The position numbers and the translations under genes are program-made. Positions 26,848 through 35,559 of a stretch of DNA of 64,000 bases are shown piece after piece. The notes beneath the pieces are model-generated. The model was not told the DNA's origin. It did no database searches and was given only the letters and a program-made list of their open reading frames with translations. The DNA is taken from contig JAIBAY010000002.1 of NCBI GenBank assembly GCA_019694975.1, positions 695,252-759,251 of the forward strand, read 5' to 3'. The stretch is from Chitinophagales bacterium. Lineage in GTDB: Bacteria; Bacteroidota; Bacteroidia; Chitinophagales; UBA10324. The stretch's first letter is position 1. Every line of letters starts with the position of its first letter.

Positions 26848-28329
26848 ATGTTGAAAGCAAAGAAGATAATCGTAGAGCCTGATTTCAAAAACCCGGGAAG
26901 TGAAACAGAAAAAGTGTTTGATGCCGTTACCGGCTTCACCGTACCGGTCTTCCCGCTTCATGAAAGCCTGGCAGGTTTGCAGATTGATCCTGTTGCTGAA
27001 GCAGCGCAGCAACCTGTTTCAGTGGTCAGCGCTGAGACAGCTAATCCTACGCCCGATGATAAACCAATAACTGAACCGGCTAAAACCACTCCTGCATCTG
27101 CTGCAAAAAAGCAGGGTACCTTACCGGGCACTTCGGTTTGTTTTTATTTCCAGGTGCATCAGCCATTCAGACTACGCAACTATCACTACGATGAGATCGG
27201 ACAGGATCATTATTATGAAAACCATGACCTGAACGTTGAAATACTGAATAAGGTAGCCGATAAGTGCTACCTGCCTACGAATGCAAAAATCCTGGAACTG
27301 TTGCTGCGCCACAAAGGAAAGTTTAAAGTGGCTTATTCCATTTCCGGTGTTGCCCTCGAACAATTTGAATTGCACCGCCCTGATGTCATCCTCTCCTTCC
27401 AGGCGCTTGCGGCATCCGGTTATGTGGAGATACTTGACGAAACCTATTATCACTCGCTCAGTTTTTTATACTCAAAGGAGGAATTTGACAGGCAGGTAAA
27501 ACTGCACCGTGAAAAGATTAAAACACTCTTTAACCTCGAACCCGCCATCTTCCGCAACACCGAACTGATCTTTAACAACGATCTCGCAAAGCATGTGGCT
27601 GCCATGGGTTATAAAGGAATGTTGTGTGAAGGAACGGACCGGTATCTCCGCACGCGCACACCCAACCAGGTGTATACATCGCCGGGTATCGATAACTTTT
27701 CATTGTTGCTGAAGAATTACCGGCTCAGTGATGATATTGCCTTCCGGTTCAGCAATCATCAATGGGAAAACTGGCCGCTTACCGCTGACAAGTTTTCCCA
27801 ATGGCTGCACGATCATGCCGGCAATGCTGAAACCATCAACCTGTTTATGGATTATGAGACATTCGGTGAGCATCAATGGAAAGAGACCGGCATTTTCAAT
27901 TTTCTCGACAATCTGCCCGAGATGATTCTCGATCACCCTGATTTCTATTTCCGCTCACCTTCCGAAGTGCTTGCCGCCCATCCTGTTCGTGATGTGTACG
28001 ATGTACCGGAATTCACCAGCTGGGCTGATGAAGAAAGAGACCTTTCCGCATGGAATGAAAATGCATTACAGCGTGAAGCCCTCGCGAAAATCTATGCGCT
28101 GGAAGAAGCCGTTAAAGCTACCGGCAATGATGACTTGTTAAAAGTGTGGGGCAAGTTGCAGACATCGGATCACTTTTATTACATGAGCACCAAGTTCTGG
28201 GCTGATGGTGATGTACATAAATATTTTTCTCCTTTTGCATCACCTTATGATGCCGGAATCTATTTCATGAATGTGATCAGTGATCTCGGGAAGACCATTG
28301 CGGAATACAAGATGCCTGCGACTTCATAA
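26848..28329 (+). CDS. Glycoside hydrolase family 57 protein with an N-terminal linker
   Basis: This is 493 residues. The GH57 domain starts near residue 95 (VCFYFQVHQPFRLR, motif 1). The probable nucleophile is E239 in FRNTEL and the acid/base D335 in FMDYETFGEHQW. GH57 includes alpha-amylases, 4-alpha-glucanotransferases and branching enzymes; family members at this length are mostly amylase-like. The first about 94 residues are rich in Pro, Ala and Thr with no recognisable fold, including a stretch that looks disordered (about 48-90). No signal peptide is visible, so it is probably cytoplasmic and acts with the upstream glycosyltransferase on glycogen-like polymer. Confidence 0.88.
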   Translation: MLKAKKIIVEPDFKNPGSETEKVFDAVTGFTVPVFPLHESLAGLQIDPVAEAAQQPVSVVSAETANPTPDDKPITEPAKTTPASAAKKQGTLPGTSVCFYFQVHQPFRLRNYHYDEIGQDHYYENHDLNVEILNKVADKCYLPTNAKILELLLRHKGKFKVAYSISGVALEQFELHRPDVILSFQALAASGYVEILDETYYHSLSFLYSKEEFDRQVKLHREKIKTLFNLEPAIFRNTELIFNNDLAKHVAAMGYKGMLCEGTDRYLRTRTPNQVYTSPGIDNFSLLLKNYRLSDDIAFRFSNHQWENWPLTADKFSQWLHDHAGNAETINLFMDYETFGEHQWKETGIFNFLDNLPEMILDHPDFYFRSPSEVLAAHPVRDVYDVPEFTSWADEERDLSAWNENALQREALAKIYALEEAVKATGNDDLLKVWGKLQTSDHFYYMSTKFWADGDVHKYFSPFASPYDAGIYFMNVISDLGKTIAEYKMPATS

Positions 28330-28546
28330 AACAGAAATTGTTAAAGCAATCTTTGATTACGACAGATTGCGGCACTCGCTTCATCCACATTTACTCCAGC
28401 CTGCATTTTATGGCGGCATCTTCCGGTTTCCATCGCCGGTATCGTTTTCTTTTCATTGACCGGATGATGAAGAATGTGTTTTGATAATGCAACGTTAACA
28501 GCCTAATTTTACACTGCCGGCCAATCCAATATTCCGGCAGCAGGGT

Positions 28547-29293
28547 ATGAGCAGGACTATTGTAAATCTTCTCCTCGATCTTTCGGCAGGCCTTCTCTTT
28601 CTTGCTATGATACTCACCGGTTTTATTATCAGGTTTCCATTACCGCCGGGCACTAATAAATCAAGAATGCTTTGGGGCCTTGCCCGTCATGAATATGGTG
28701 TCATACATTACTGGTTCAGCTTAGGCTTCCTCGTAGTGCTGCTGTTGCATCTCCTGCTGCACTGGCAATGGCTGACCAGTGTGATCGGGAAGAGAGTATT
28801 TGGTATGGCCACCGGCAGGAAAGCATCCATCCGTGCAGGCCTGCTTACCATCATTGCGATTGTATCGGGCTTCACTGTTTTTGCTATTACAGCTTACCGC
28901 TCCGTTACTGACACTTCCGGCAATGTGATCTGTAATACAGCAATTCCATCCGGTAATCAGCCGGAAGCAGTATCAGCCAATTCGATCAATAATTTACCCA
29001 AGACTGATTTCTGGAAAGAAGTGTATCCTGTTCTCGAGATGAATTGCATCAGCTGTCATGGTCCGAGGAAACAACTCGGAGGTTTCAGAGCCGATAACCG
29101 TGATGATTTTTTTGGAAAGAATGGCAAGGAAGCTTTCATTGTTCCGGGTAAGAGCAGCGAAAGCAAGCTGATTGAAATTATTTCAGGGCGGCGGCCAACA
29201 ATGAAATCCGCTGATGCACATATATTGCCTGCAGAAGATATCAGGACAATTACAAAATGGATTGATGAAGGCGCCGACTGGCCGCAGGATTAA
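28547..29293 (+). CDS. DUF4405-like membrane domain fused to a c-type cytochrome
   Basis: This is 248 residues. Three to four hydrophobic helices (about 6-30, 55-80, 98-117) with HEYGVIHYWFSLG resemble the DUF4405/cytochrome-b-like four-helix family, with possible heme-ligating His. A linker leads to a cytochrome c domain with CISCH (C167, C170, H171) and a possible distal Met in the PTMKSADAH region, like the planctomycete-type cytochrome C domain. It is probably a membrane-bound electron carrier facing the periplasm. No oxidoreductase is adjacent, so its partner is unknown. Confidence 0.75.
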   Translation: MSRTIVNLLLDLSAGLLFLAMILTGFIIRFPLPPGTNKSRMLWGLARHEYGVIHYWFSLGFLVVLLLHLLLHWQWLTSVIGKRVFGMATGRKASIRAGLLTIIAIVSGFTVFAITAYRSVTDTSGNVICNTAIPSGNQPEAVSANSINNLPKTDFWKEVYPVLEMNCISCHGPRKQLGGFRADNRDDFFGKNGKEAFIVPGKSSESKLIEIISGRRPTMKSADAHILPAEDIRTITKWIDEGADWPQD

Positions 29294-29366
29294 TATTCCG
29301 TCATGATGGCTGTGTTGCCCGATCCGTTGAAGCTGAAGCATGGCAACCAATCTGCGAACCGAAACA

Positions 29367-30467
29367 CTATTCCCACCTGAAAACCTTTACAGCAACAGCA
29401 TAAACAATGATGCCGCATATTCCCAATGCCATCAGGTCCTTCCACACATCGAATAATCCTGCACCTTCAAATGATACTTTTCGCATCGCATCATTCAGAT
29501 AAGTGAGTGGTAATATTTTAGGTATAGGTTGCAGCCAGGAAGGAAAGGCATCGGTAGAAAAAAAAGTGCCTGCCAGCAAAAACTGCGGCAAGGTGATGAT
29601 GTTGGCGATCGGCGGAACAGCGGCTTCATTCTTTGCCAGCCCTGAAACCACAAAGCCAAAGCCCATAAAAATAAAGAGGCCGATAAAAGAGAGAATTAAC
29701 AGGTTGATGAAGGTGATGAGACCATGAACGAGAGTGAACCCAAAAGCGAAATATCCGAGCACCAGTATTACGGAAGAAGTGAGCAAAGAAAATAATACCC
29801 TGCTCAGCCCTTCACCGATGATGATGTAGGGACGTTTGACAGGCGTTGCAAAAAAACGTTTGATTACCAGCGTCTGGCGAAGTCCCAGGAAAGTAAAGGC
29901 TGTTCCAAAAACACCGGTGCTCAGCAGCGAGAATCCCAGCATGCCCGGCAAAATAAAATCAATGGATTTATAGGGCCTGCCCGGCTGCCGCTCTTCCCTG
30001 ATTTCCGCCATCATCGTTTGCGGCTGCATATTGATCATGGTTTTCCTGTCAATCATCGATTGCAGCATATTGATCAGCAACGGTGCATTGCGCGAGGATG
30101 CCGATGTCTTGACATGAATAATTACAGGCGCACCGGTACCTGAAGTGTTTGGCTGAATGTTAATCATCCCGTCGATGCGCCCCTTGTTGAGATCCGTTAT
30201 TAAGTCCTGATCATTCTCGCCGGCAATTAACCTGAACTGCGGATTCTGCTTTATCGCCTTGTAAAGTATGCTGGTGGTGTCGGAAGCCTGTTCTACGCCT
30301 ACTTCCAGTTTAAAGCCACTATTGCCCACAAAGCCAAACACCAGGATAAAGATGAGCGGAAAGGCAAACGAAAAGATCACCGCCGACGGACTGCGGAAGA
30401 TGCTGCGAAGGCTGGCCCTCGTGATGGCCAGCATGGCACGTACCTGGCTATAGCTTTGGGGAGGCAT
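29367..30467 (-). CDS. ABC-2 type transporter permease
   Basis: This is 366 residues with TM1 at about 20-40, a large extracytoplasmic domain (about 45-190), then five helices (about 190-365). This is the ABC-2/YhhJ-DrrB layout used by exporters of drugs or of envelope components. The TTG before the ATG at 30467 is not used in my call. The ATPase gene lies 113 bp upstream on the same strand, so the two form one exporter. The substrate cannot be inferred. Confidence 0.87.
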   Translation of the reverse strand: MPPQSYSQVRAMLAITRASLRSIFRSPSAVIFSFAFPLIFILVFGFVGNSGFKLEVGVEQASDTTSILYKAIKQNPQFRLIAGENDQDLITDLNKGRIDGMINIQPNTSGTGAPVIIHVKTSASSRNAPLLINMLQSMIDRKTMINMQPQTMMAEIREERQPGRPYKSIDFILPGMLGFSLLSTGVFGTAFTFLGLRQTLVIKRFFATPVKRPYIIIGEGLSRVLFSLLTSSVILVLGYFAFGFTLVHGLITFINLLILSFIGLFIFMGFGFVVSGLAKNEAAVPPIANIITLPQFLLAGTFFSTDAFPSWLQPIPKILPLTYLNDAMRKVSFEGAGLFDVWKDLMALGICGIIVYAVAVKVFRWE

Positions 30468-30580
30468 CAAGATTTCAAATTGGTTTAACTGGGTTTTATC
30501 ATCTATCGTTATGCCGGTTACCGGATCAGGACACTTTTCAGCAAAGAGCCTTTTAATCGAAAATCATACAGAATTTTTTC

Positions 30581-31351
30581 TCATTCATCTCTCCATTCTT
30601 TGCCGGTAAGCTTAAGAAAAACATCCTCCAGGTTGGCTGCCTTCACTTCTTTCTTCCGCTCAAATCCTGTGGCAATCAATTCATCAATCAGGTGGTCCGG
30701 TGTATTCAAAGCTTTTATGCGGCCGCCGTCAACCAATGCAACGCGCTCGCATAATTGCTCCGCCTCATCCATATAATGCGTGGTGATGACGATGGTGGTT
30801 CCCTGGCCGCGCACCTGGCGGATCAGTTCCCACAAATTGCGGCGTGCCTGCGGATCAAGTCCGGTAGTAGGTTCGTCAAGAAAAATAATTTTCGGTTGAT
30901 TAATCAACGTGGTGGAAATGGAGAAACGCTGCTTCTGTCCGCCGCTCAGTTCTTTATACTTGCTCTTCGCTTTATCTTCCAGGCCCACCAATGCTAACAT
31001 TGCTTGAGCATCGGTCTGCACATTATACAATCCTGAAAAAAGCTCGAGTAACTCCAGCAGGTTGAGGCTTGGATAATATCCGGCTGCCTGTAACTGTACG
31101 CCGATGATCTGCTTTATTTCATTTTGATTTTTATCTATTGACAAGCCATCCACCGTTACCGTGCCGGATGTTTTGGTTCGTAAAGTTTCAATAATTTCGA
31201 GGGTCGTGGTTTTTCCGGCGCCGTTCGGGCCCAGCAATCCGAATATTTCTCCTTCCATCACATCAAAACTAATCCCGTCAACAGCACGAAAAGTTCCATA
31301 GTCCTTCACGAGGTCTTTAACAGATATTATGACTTTGCTGTTTGAATTCAT
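30581..31351 (-). CDS. ABC transporter ATP-binding protein
   Basis: This is 256 residues from ATG at 31351. Walker A GPNGAGKT, Q-loop VQLQAAG, signature LSGGQKQR, Walker B IIFLDEPTTGLDPQ and H-loop VITTHYMDEAE are all present. The short C-terminal part (RKKEVKAANLEDVFLKLTG) is typical of CcmA/NodI-like ATPases of ABC-2 exporters. It pairs with the permease just downstream. Confidence 0.93.
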   Translation of the reverse strand: MNSNSKVIISVKDLVKDYGTFRAVDGISFDVMEGEIFGLLGPNGAGKTTTLEIIETLRTKTSGTVTVDGLSIDKNQNEIKQIIGVQLQAAGYYPSLNLLELLELFSGLYNVQTDAQAMLALVGLEDKAKSKYKELSGGQKQRFSISTTLINQPKIIFLDEPTTGLDPQARRNLWELIRQVRGQGTTIVITTHYMDEAEQLCERVALVDGGRIKALNTPDHLIDELIATGFERKKEVKAANLEDVFLKLTGKEWRDE

Positions 31352-31475
31352 CTTACTCAATTTCTTGAAAACCGGACTTAAAATCGGAATCCGGTAGTTT
31401 ATGCAAATCGTACCGGCACATCAGGCAATTAACAAAAACCACAAAGGATGCTGCATTAATACAAACTGCACTCTG

Positions 31476-31525
31476 AAAGAAACCCCGGGTGCTTTCAGTC
31501 TTCTGGCTATTCCGGGGCTTTCTTA
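31476..31525 (-). terminator. Intrinsic terminator after the universal stress gene
   Basis: Arms AAGAAACCCCGG (31477-31488) and CCGGGGCTTTCTT (31512-31524) pair over about 12 bp with one bulged C. Reading on the minus strand the second half is followed by a T-rich run (TTTCTTTC). It sits about 25-75 bp after the stop of the minus-strand usp gene. The stem is nearly symmetrical, so it may also stop plus-strand transcription. Confidence 0.7.
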
Positions 31526-31551
31526 AGAAATCATTGGTACCAATATCAACA

Positions 31552-32430
31552 TCAGTCTTTCCTGATATGAATGCTCAGCACCGGTACAGGTGATTCAGCC
31601 ACCACCGTGCGGGCACTTGAACCGAACAGCATCTCCCCCAATTGCGATTCATAGCCTGTTACAATCATAATCATATCGGCATTCATTTTTTCAGCATGGT
31701 GCAGGATAGACAGCGAAGGCGATTGATTACGTATGATATGCGCTGTATAGGCAATACCTTCCTTTAACAGCACTTCTCCAACCTGGTGCACCTTCCTGTC
31801 AACAGATTTCGCATCCACCACAAACTCTTCAAAAAATGCGGTGACAGCGAGCAGGTGAATGGTACAACCGAATAATTTCGCCCAGGCAATAGCAAGATTA
31901 AGCTTCAATGTTGACTGCGAGGAGCTGTCGATAGGAAGCACAATATTTTTAAAACCATCTTTCGACGGATCATTTCTCAGCGTAATAATCGGGCAGGGTG
32001 AATTCTGTATGATTCTGTAGGTGTTGGATCCCAGCATCATCTTTCCGCTGTTGCTGACGCCGGATGCGCCATGTGTTCCCATCACAATCAGCTGCACATC
32101 CTCTTCATGGGCAATACGTTCAATTTCCGTATGGATTTTGCCGGAAACTACCCTCGTGCGCACCGGGATTCCGGTCAGCTGCTGGTTCATTGCTTTCAGC
32201 TCCTGCAGCTTCTCATCAATGCCCTTTTCCATGATCTGGTTAAAATCAACAGCGGCATTCAGCATTGTATTGTGTGAATAAGACTCGAAGACATGCAGCA
32301 ACAGGATTTCAGCACCTGCCCTGGCTGCCACCATGGCCGCATAATCGAGTGCATTGATAGAGGTAGAAGAAAAATCAGTGGGAACCAGTATTCTTTTAAT
32401 CGCAACAGGTGCGTAGTTTTTTTGCTCCAT
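31552..32430 (-). CDS. Tandem universal stress protein (two UspA domains)
   Basis: This is 292 residues with two UspA folds (about 10-150 and 160-290). Domain 1 opens KRILVPTDFS and ends with the ATP-binding motif GTHGASG..GKMMLGSNT. Domain 2 has the weaker VTGYESQLGEMLFGSSAR, so perhaps only one half binds nucleotide. Such proteins modulate survival under starvation or oxidative stress. A divergent promoter pair with the nucleoside phosphorylase gene and an intrinsic terminator behind it indicate its own transcript. Confidence 0.9.
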   Translation of the reverse strand: MEQKNYAPVAIKRILVPTDFSSTSINALDYAAMVAARAGAEILLLHVFESYSHNTMLNAAVDFNQIMEKGIDEKLQELKAMNQQLTGIPVRTRVVSGKIHTEIERIAHEEDVQLIVMGTHGASGVSNSGKMMLGSNTYRIIQNSPCPIITLRNDPSKDGFKNIVLPIDSSSQSTLKLNLAIAWAKLFGCTIHLLAVTAFFEEFVVDAKSVDRKVHQVGEVLLKEGIAYTAHIIRNQSPSLSILHHAEKMNADMIMIVTGYESQLGEMLFGSSARTVVAESPVPVLSIHIRKD

Positions 32431-32453
32431 AAATTATTTGGATGAATTACAGT

Positions 32454-32461
32454 TAGCTTTG
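32454..32461 (+). promoter_or_regulatory. -7 element for the nucleoside phosphorylase gene
   Basis: TAGCTTTG matches TAnnTTTG, 24 bp before the ATG at 32486. It touches a mirror element on the other strand. Confidence 0.45.
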
Positions 32462-32469
32462 CAAAGGTA
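32462..32469 (-). promoter_or_regulatory. -7 element for the universal stress gene
   Basis: On the minus strand this is TACCTTTG, again TAnnTTTG. A minus-strand TTG (plus CAA at 32490-32492) lies about 20 bp upstream, the distance expected for a -33 element. The predicted transcript would start about 25 nt before the usp ATG. Confidence 0.5.
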
Positions 32470-32485
32470 ACAACTGCATGTTAAG

Positions 32486-33361
32486 ATGCCAATCATTCCC
32501 GAATCAGAATTAATCCTCAATGCACGCGGGGCCGTTTATCACCTCGATCTTTTACCGGAAGAACTTGCCACAACAGTCATTACAGTGGGTGATCCCGACA
32601 GAGTGAAAGAAGTTTCCAAATATTTCGACCACGTGGAAATCAGGCGGCAACACCGCGAATTTGTTACGCATACCGGCTATATCGGCAAGAAAAGAATAAC
32701 GGTAATTTCTACCGGCATCGGTACCGACAATATAGATATTATACTCACTGAACTGGACGCACTGGTGAATGTGGACCTTTCATCACGCACGGTAAAAGAT
32801 CAGCTCACCTCAATGGACATCATTCGCATCGGCACCTCCGGCGCCCTGCAACCTGATATTGAGCTCGACAGTTTTGTTGCTTCGGGCTACGCTATTGGCA
32901 TGGACAACCTGCTTAACTTTTATCAACTGCCTCATCCGCAATCGGAGAAGGATTTATTGCTGGCTTTTCTCGGGCATGTACAGGAAAACCATATTGCCTT
33001 TATCCCTTATATCGCCCGCGGCTCATCCTCACTCATCAGTGCATTCAGCCACTTCACACAAAAAGGCATCACTGTTACCTGCCCCGGATTTTACGGTCCG
33101 CAGGGAAGACAGGTAAGGGCCGAGCCCGCATTCCCGAAGTTGCTGGATCAGCTATCTTCCTTCGCCTTTGACGGGAACCGGATCACCAACTTTGAAATGG
33201 AAACAGCCGGTATATACGGCATGTCACGGCTACTCGGCCATGCTTCGCTTTCACTCAGCGCTATTGTTGCCAACCGTGTACAGCAAAAATTCAGCAGCGA
33301 TCCGCACAAGGCAGTTGACCGGCTGATACAACTGACCTTGCAGCAAGCGGCTGTCGCATAA
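32486..33361 (+). CDS. Nucleoside phosphorylase (uridine/purine phosphorylase-like)
   Basis: This is a 291-residue member of the PNP/UDP phosphorylase superfamily. TVGDPDRV (phosphate loop), STGIGTDN, IRIGTSGAL and NFEMETAGIYG (ribose/base binding with catalytic Glu-Met-Glu) are in order. It splits nucleosides with phosphate to base and ribose-1-phosphate; the base preference is uncertain. The enzyme is slightly longer than E. coli Udp. It lies divergent from a stress gene with 55 bp between them. Confidence 0.88.
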   Translation: MPIIPESELILNARGAVYHLDLLPEELATTVITVGDPDRVKEVSKYFDHVEIRRQHREFVTHTGYIGKKRITVISTGIGTDNIDIILTELDALVNVDLSSRTVKDQLTSMDIIRIGTSGALQPDIELDSFVASGYAIGMDNLLNFYQLPHPQSEKDLLLAFLGHVQENHIAFIPYIARGSSSLISAFSHFTQKGITVTCPGFYGPQGRQVRAEPAFPKLLDQLSSFAFDGNRITNFEMETAGIYGMSRLLGHASLSLSAIVANRVQQKFSSDPHKAVDRLIQLTLQQAAVA

Positions 33362-33477
33362 GCTGACGCCATTCATTTAATCTTGTCCCGTATTAAGTTC
33401 GAAAGCTATCCCGTGGATAAACCGGCGAAAGCAAAGCATGTCTCTTACCAATCCTGCTTCACCGCAACCTTCAACTG

Positions 33478-33572
33478 CCATTGGAGCTGCGGCGAAACAG
33501 ATGATATGAATTCTTATAAAGCTAACCCATATTGCACCTGGTAATTGTATCCACATATAATCCATTGGAGCT
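33478..33572. repeat. Direct repeat CCATTGGAGCT upstream of serC
   Basis: CCATTGGAGCT occurs at 33478-33488 and again at 33562-33572 in the 272-bp gap before serC. Both copies share the 5' context (T/A)xCCATT. It may be a regulator site; the second copy lies upstream of the putative -7 element at 33604. Confidence 0.35.
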
Positions 33573-33603
33573 TTGCTATACAAAATGTAGGTGTAAAATT
33601 CTT

Positions 33604-33611
33604 TAGCTTTG
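33604..33611 (+). promoter_or_regulatory. Candidate -7 element for serC
   Basis: TAGCTTTG, a full match to TAnnTTTG, lies 22 bp before the serC ATG. A clear -33 TTG at the standard distance is not seen. Confidence 0.4.
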
Positions 33612-33633
33612 CGCTTCTTAAAAATCAAACAGC

Positions 33634-34710
33634 ATGAAGAAGTATAACTTCTATTCCGGTCCGGCCATTTTGCCACCAACCGTTTTCGAGCAGGCATCCA
33701 AAGCCGTATTGGAACTCAATGATATCGGATTATCGCTCATTGAAATCTCGCACCGCAGCAAGGAGTTTACCGCTGTAGTGGACGAAGCACAGCAACTTGT
33801 ACGCGAACTCACCGGATTGGGTGAGGAATATAAAATACTGTTTTTACAGGGCGGTGCCACAATGCAGTTTTGCACTATTCCTTATAACATGCTCGATTCA
33901 AATGAAACGGCAGCATATATGGAGATCGGCTCCTGGTCTAAGAAGGCGATAAAAGAAGCAAAGCTCTTCGGCAATGTGAATGTGGTGGCTTCATCCGCTG
34001 ACAAAAATTATTCATACATACCAAAGCAGTACAGCATTCCAGCTGACTCAAAATATTTTCACATCACCACCAATGAAACGATACATGGCAGTCAGCTGAA
34101 AGACATTCCCGCCTCACCGGTATCGTTGATTGCAGACATGAGTTCCGATATTTTTTCACGGGTGCTGGATTGGAAAAAATTTGATATGATATATGCCGGT
34201 GCGCAAAAAAATCTCGGCACTTCCGGCGCAACACTGGTGATCATGAAGGAAAGCCTGCTGGGGAAAGTGCAGCGTGCCATTCCAACGATGCTGGATTACC
34301 GTTCGCATATCAAAGACAATTCACTCCACAACACACCCAGTACTTTCGCAATTTATGTCTGCATGCTCACGCTTCGCTGGCTGAAGGAACAAGGCGGCAT
34401 TACCGCGATGGAAAAACGTAACCGCGCGAAAGCTGCGTTACTGTATGCGGAAATTGACCGCAATGCTTTGTTTGAAGGAAATGTAGCCGTCGAAGACCGT
34501 TCACTGATGAATGTGACCTGGATCATGCAGGATAAATCGCTGGAAGAGGCCTTCGGAGAATTTGCGAAAAACAATGGTTGCATCGGCATCAAGGGCCACC
34601 GTTCCGTGGGCGGCTTCAGGGCTTCCATTTATAATGCCATGCCGGAGGAAGGTGTTGCAAAACTCATCAGTGTGATGCAGGAATTCGAATCAACCCACAT
34701 GAAGAAATAG
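33634..34710 (+). CDS. serC: Phosphoserine aminotransferase
   Basis: This is a 358-residue PLP enzyme converting 3-phosphohydroxypyruvate and glutamate to phosphoserine and 2-oxoglutarate. NFYSGPAILP at the start, GGATMQF (phosphate cup), ADMSSDIFSR and YAGAQKNLG (K192 is the PLP lysine) are all in family positions. KGHRSVGGFRASIYNAMP closes the substrate pocket. It is the first gene of a serine cluster with serA, interrupted by a Crp/Fnr gene 39 bp downstream. Confidence 0.96.
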   Translation: MKKYNFYSGPAILPPTVFEQASKAVLELNDIGLSLIEISHRSKEFTAVVDEAQQLVRELTGLGEEYKILFLQGGATMQFCTIPYNMLDSNETAAYMEIGSWSKKAIKEAKLFGNVNVVASSADKNYSYIPKQYSIPADSKYFHITTNETIHGSQLKDIPASPVSLIADMSSDIFSRVLDWKKFDMIYAGAQKNLGTSGATLVIMKESLLGKVQRAIPTMLDYRSHIKDNSLHNTPSTFAIYVCMLTLRWLKEQGGITAMEKRNRAKAALLYAEIDRNALFEGNVAVEDRSLMNVTWIMQDKSLEEAFGEFAKNNGCIGIKGHRSVGGFRASIYNAMPEEGVAKLISVMQEFESTHMKK

Positions 34711-34749
34711 TCCACCTTACAGGATCAACTTTTCAATTGCTCAGTATAA

Positions 34750-35472
34750 ATGCGTCCACATCCAACCTGTATCAATTGCAGTTCAGCTGCATGTTTTGTG
34801 AATCGGTTTGTTGGCAAAGAAAACAAAGAGCAGCTGGCGCTTCATAAAACCGTACAGCATTTTAAGCCCGGCGCTGTTGTATTTAAAGAAGGTGACCCCG
34901 TAACAGGTATTTATTTTATTTTCAGCGGAAAGGTAAAGGTCTTCAATACAGGTCCAGACAACCGTTCACAAATCGTCAGACTGGCCGACAGCGGAAATAT
35001 CCTCGGCCACCGCGGACTGGGTTTGCCGCAGCTTTATCCGATCAGTGCTGCCACACTCGAAGATTCCACCATCTGCTTTATCAAGATGAATGATTTTCTG
35101 GCGGCACTGGAAAAGAGCCCTGCCTTTGCCATCAACCTGCTGATGTTTTATGCTGCTGAGCTAAGGCGGACCGAATACAAACTGCGCTCACTTTCTCAGA
35201 TGACAGTACGGCAGAAATTAGCCGATGCCGTGCTCACGGTACGCGAAATTTATGGCACTCAGATACGGAACAGGAAAAAAGTGCTTGCAGCAAAACTTTC
35301 CCGGCAGGATTATGCCGATATCATCGGTGCATCAATTGAAGAAGTGATTCGTACTTTTTCACAGTTTAAGAAAGAAGGCATCCTTCATTCCGAAGGAAAA
35401 TACATCGCCATACAAAAAGAAAAAGAACTGACTAAACTACTGAAAGGGTTCAGGGATATTCACCTTCCTTAA
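34750..35472 (+). CDS. Crp/Fnr-family regulator with an N-terminal cysteine cluster
   Basis: This is 240 residues. A cyclic-nucleotide-binding fold (about 25-145) leads to a winged-helix HTH (about 160-235, recognition region LSRQDYADIIGASIEEVIRT). The N-terminus has C7, C10 and C15, and a fourth Cys is at 109. This resembles the C20/C23/C29 plus C122 set of E. coli FNR, so an oxygen- or redox-sensing Fe-S cluster is possible. Cys-rich N-termini also occur in Bacteroidota relatives that have not been shown to bind clusters. It lies inside the serC-serA cluster, so it may control it. Confidence 0.87.
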   Translation: MRPHPTCINCSSAACFVNRFVGKENKEQLALHKTVQHFKPGAVVFKEGDPVTGIYFIFSGKVKVFNTGPDNRSQIVRLADSGNILGHRGLGLPQLYPISAATLEDSTICFIKMNDFLAALEKSPAFAINLLMFYAAELRRTEYKLRSLSQMTVRQKLADAVLTVREIYGTQIRNRKKVLAAKLSRQDYADIIGASIEEVIRTFSQFKKEGILHSEGKYIAIQKEKELTKLLKGFRDIHLP

Positions 35473-35559
35473 CCTTTTGTTCACACGGCGTTGGTATGTT
35501 TTCATGCTAAAACATAATCCATATACTATTTTCGTTGCCGGAGAAAAAAAATTATTAGT

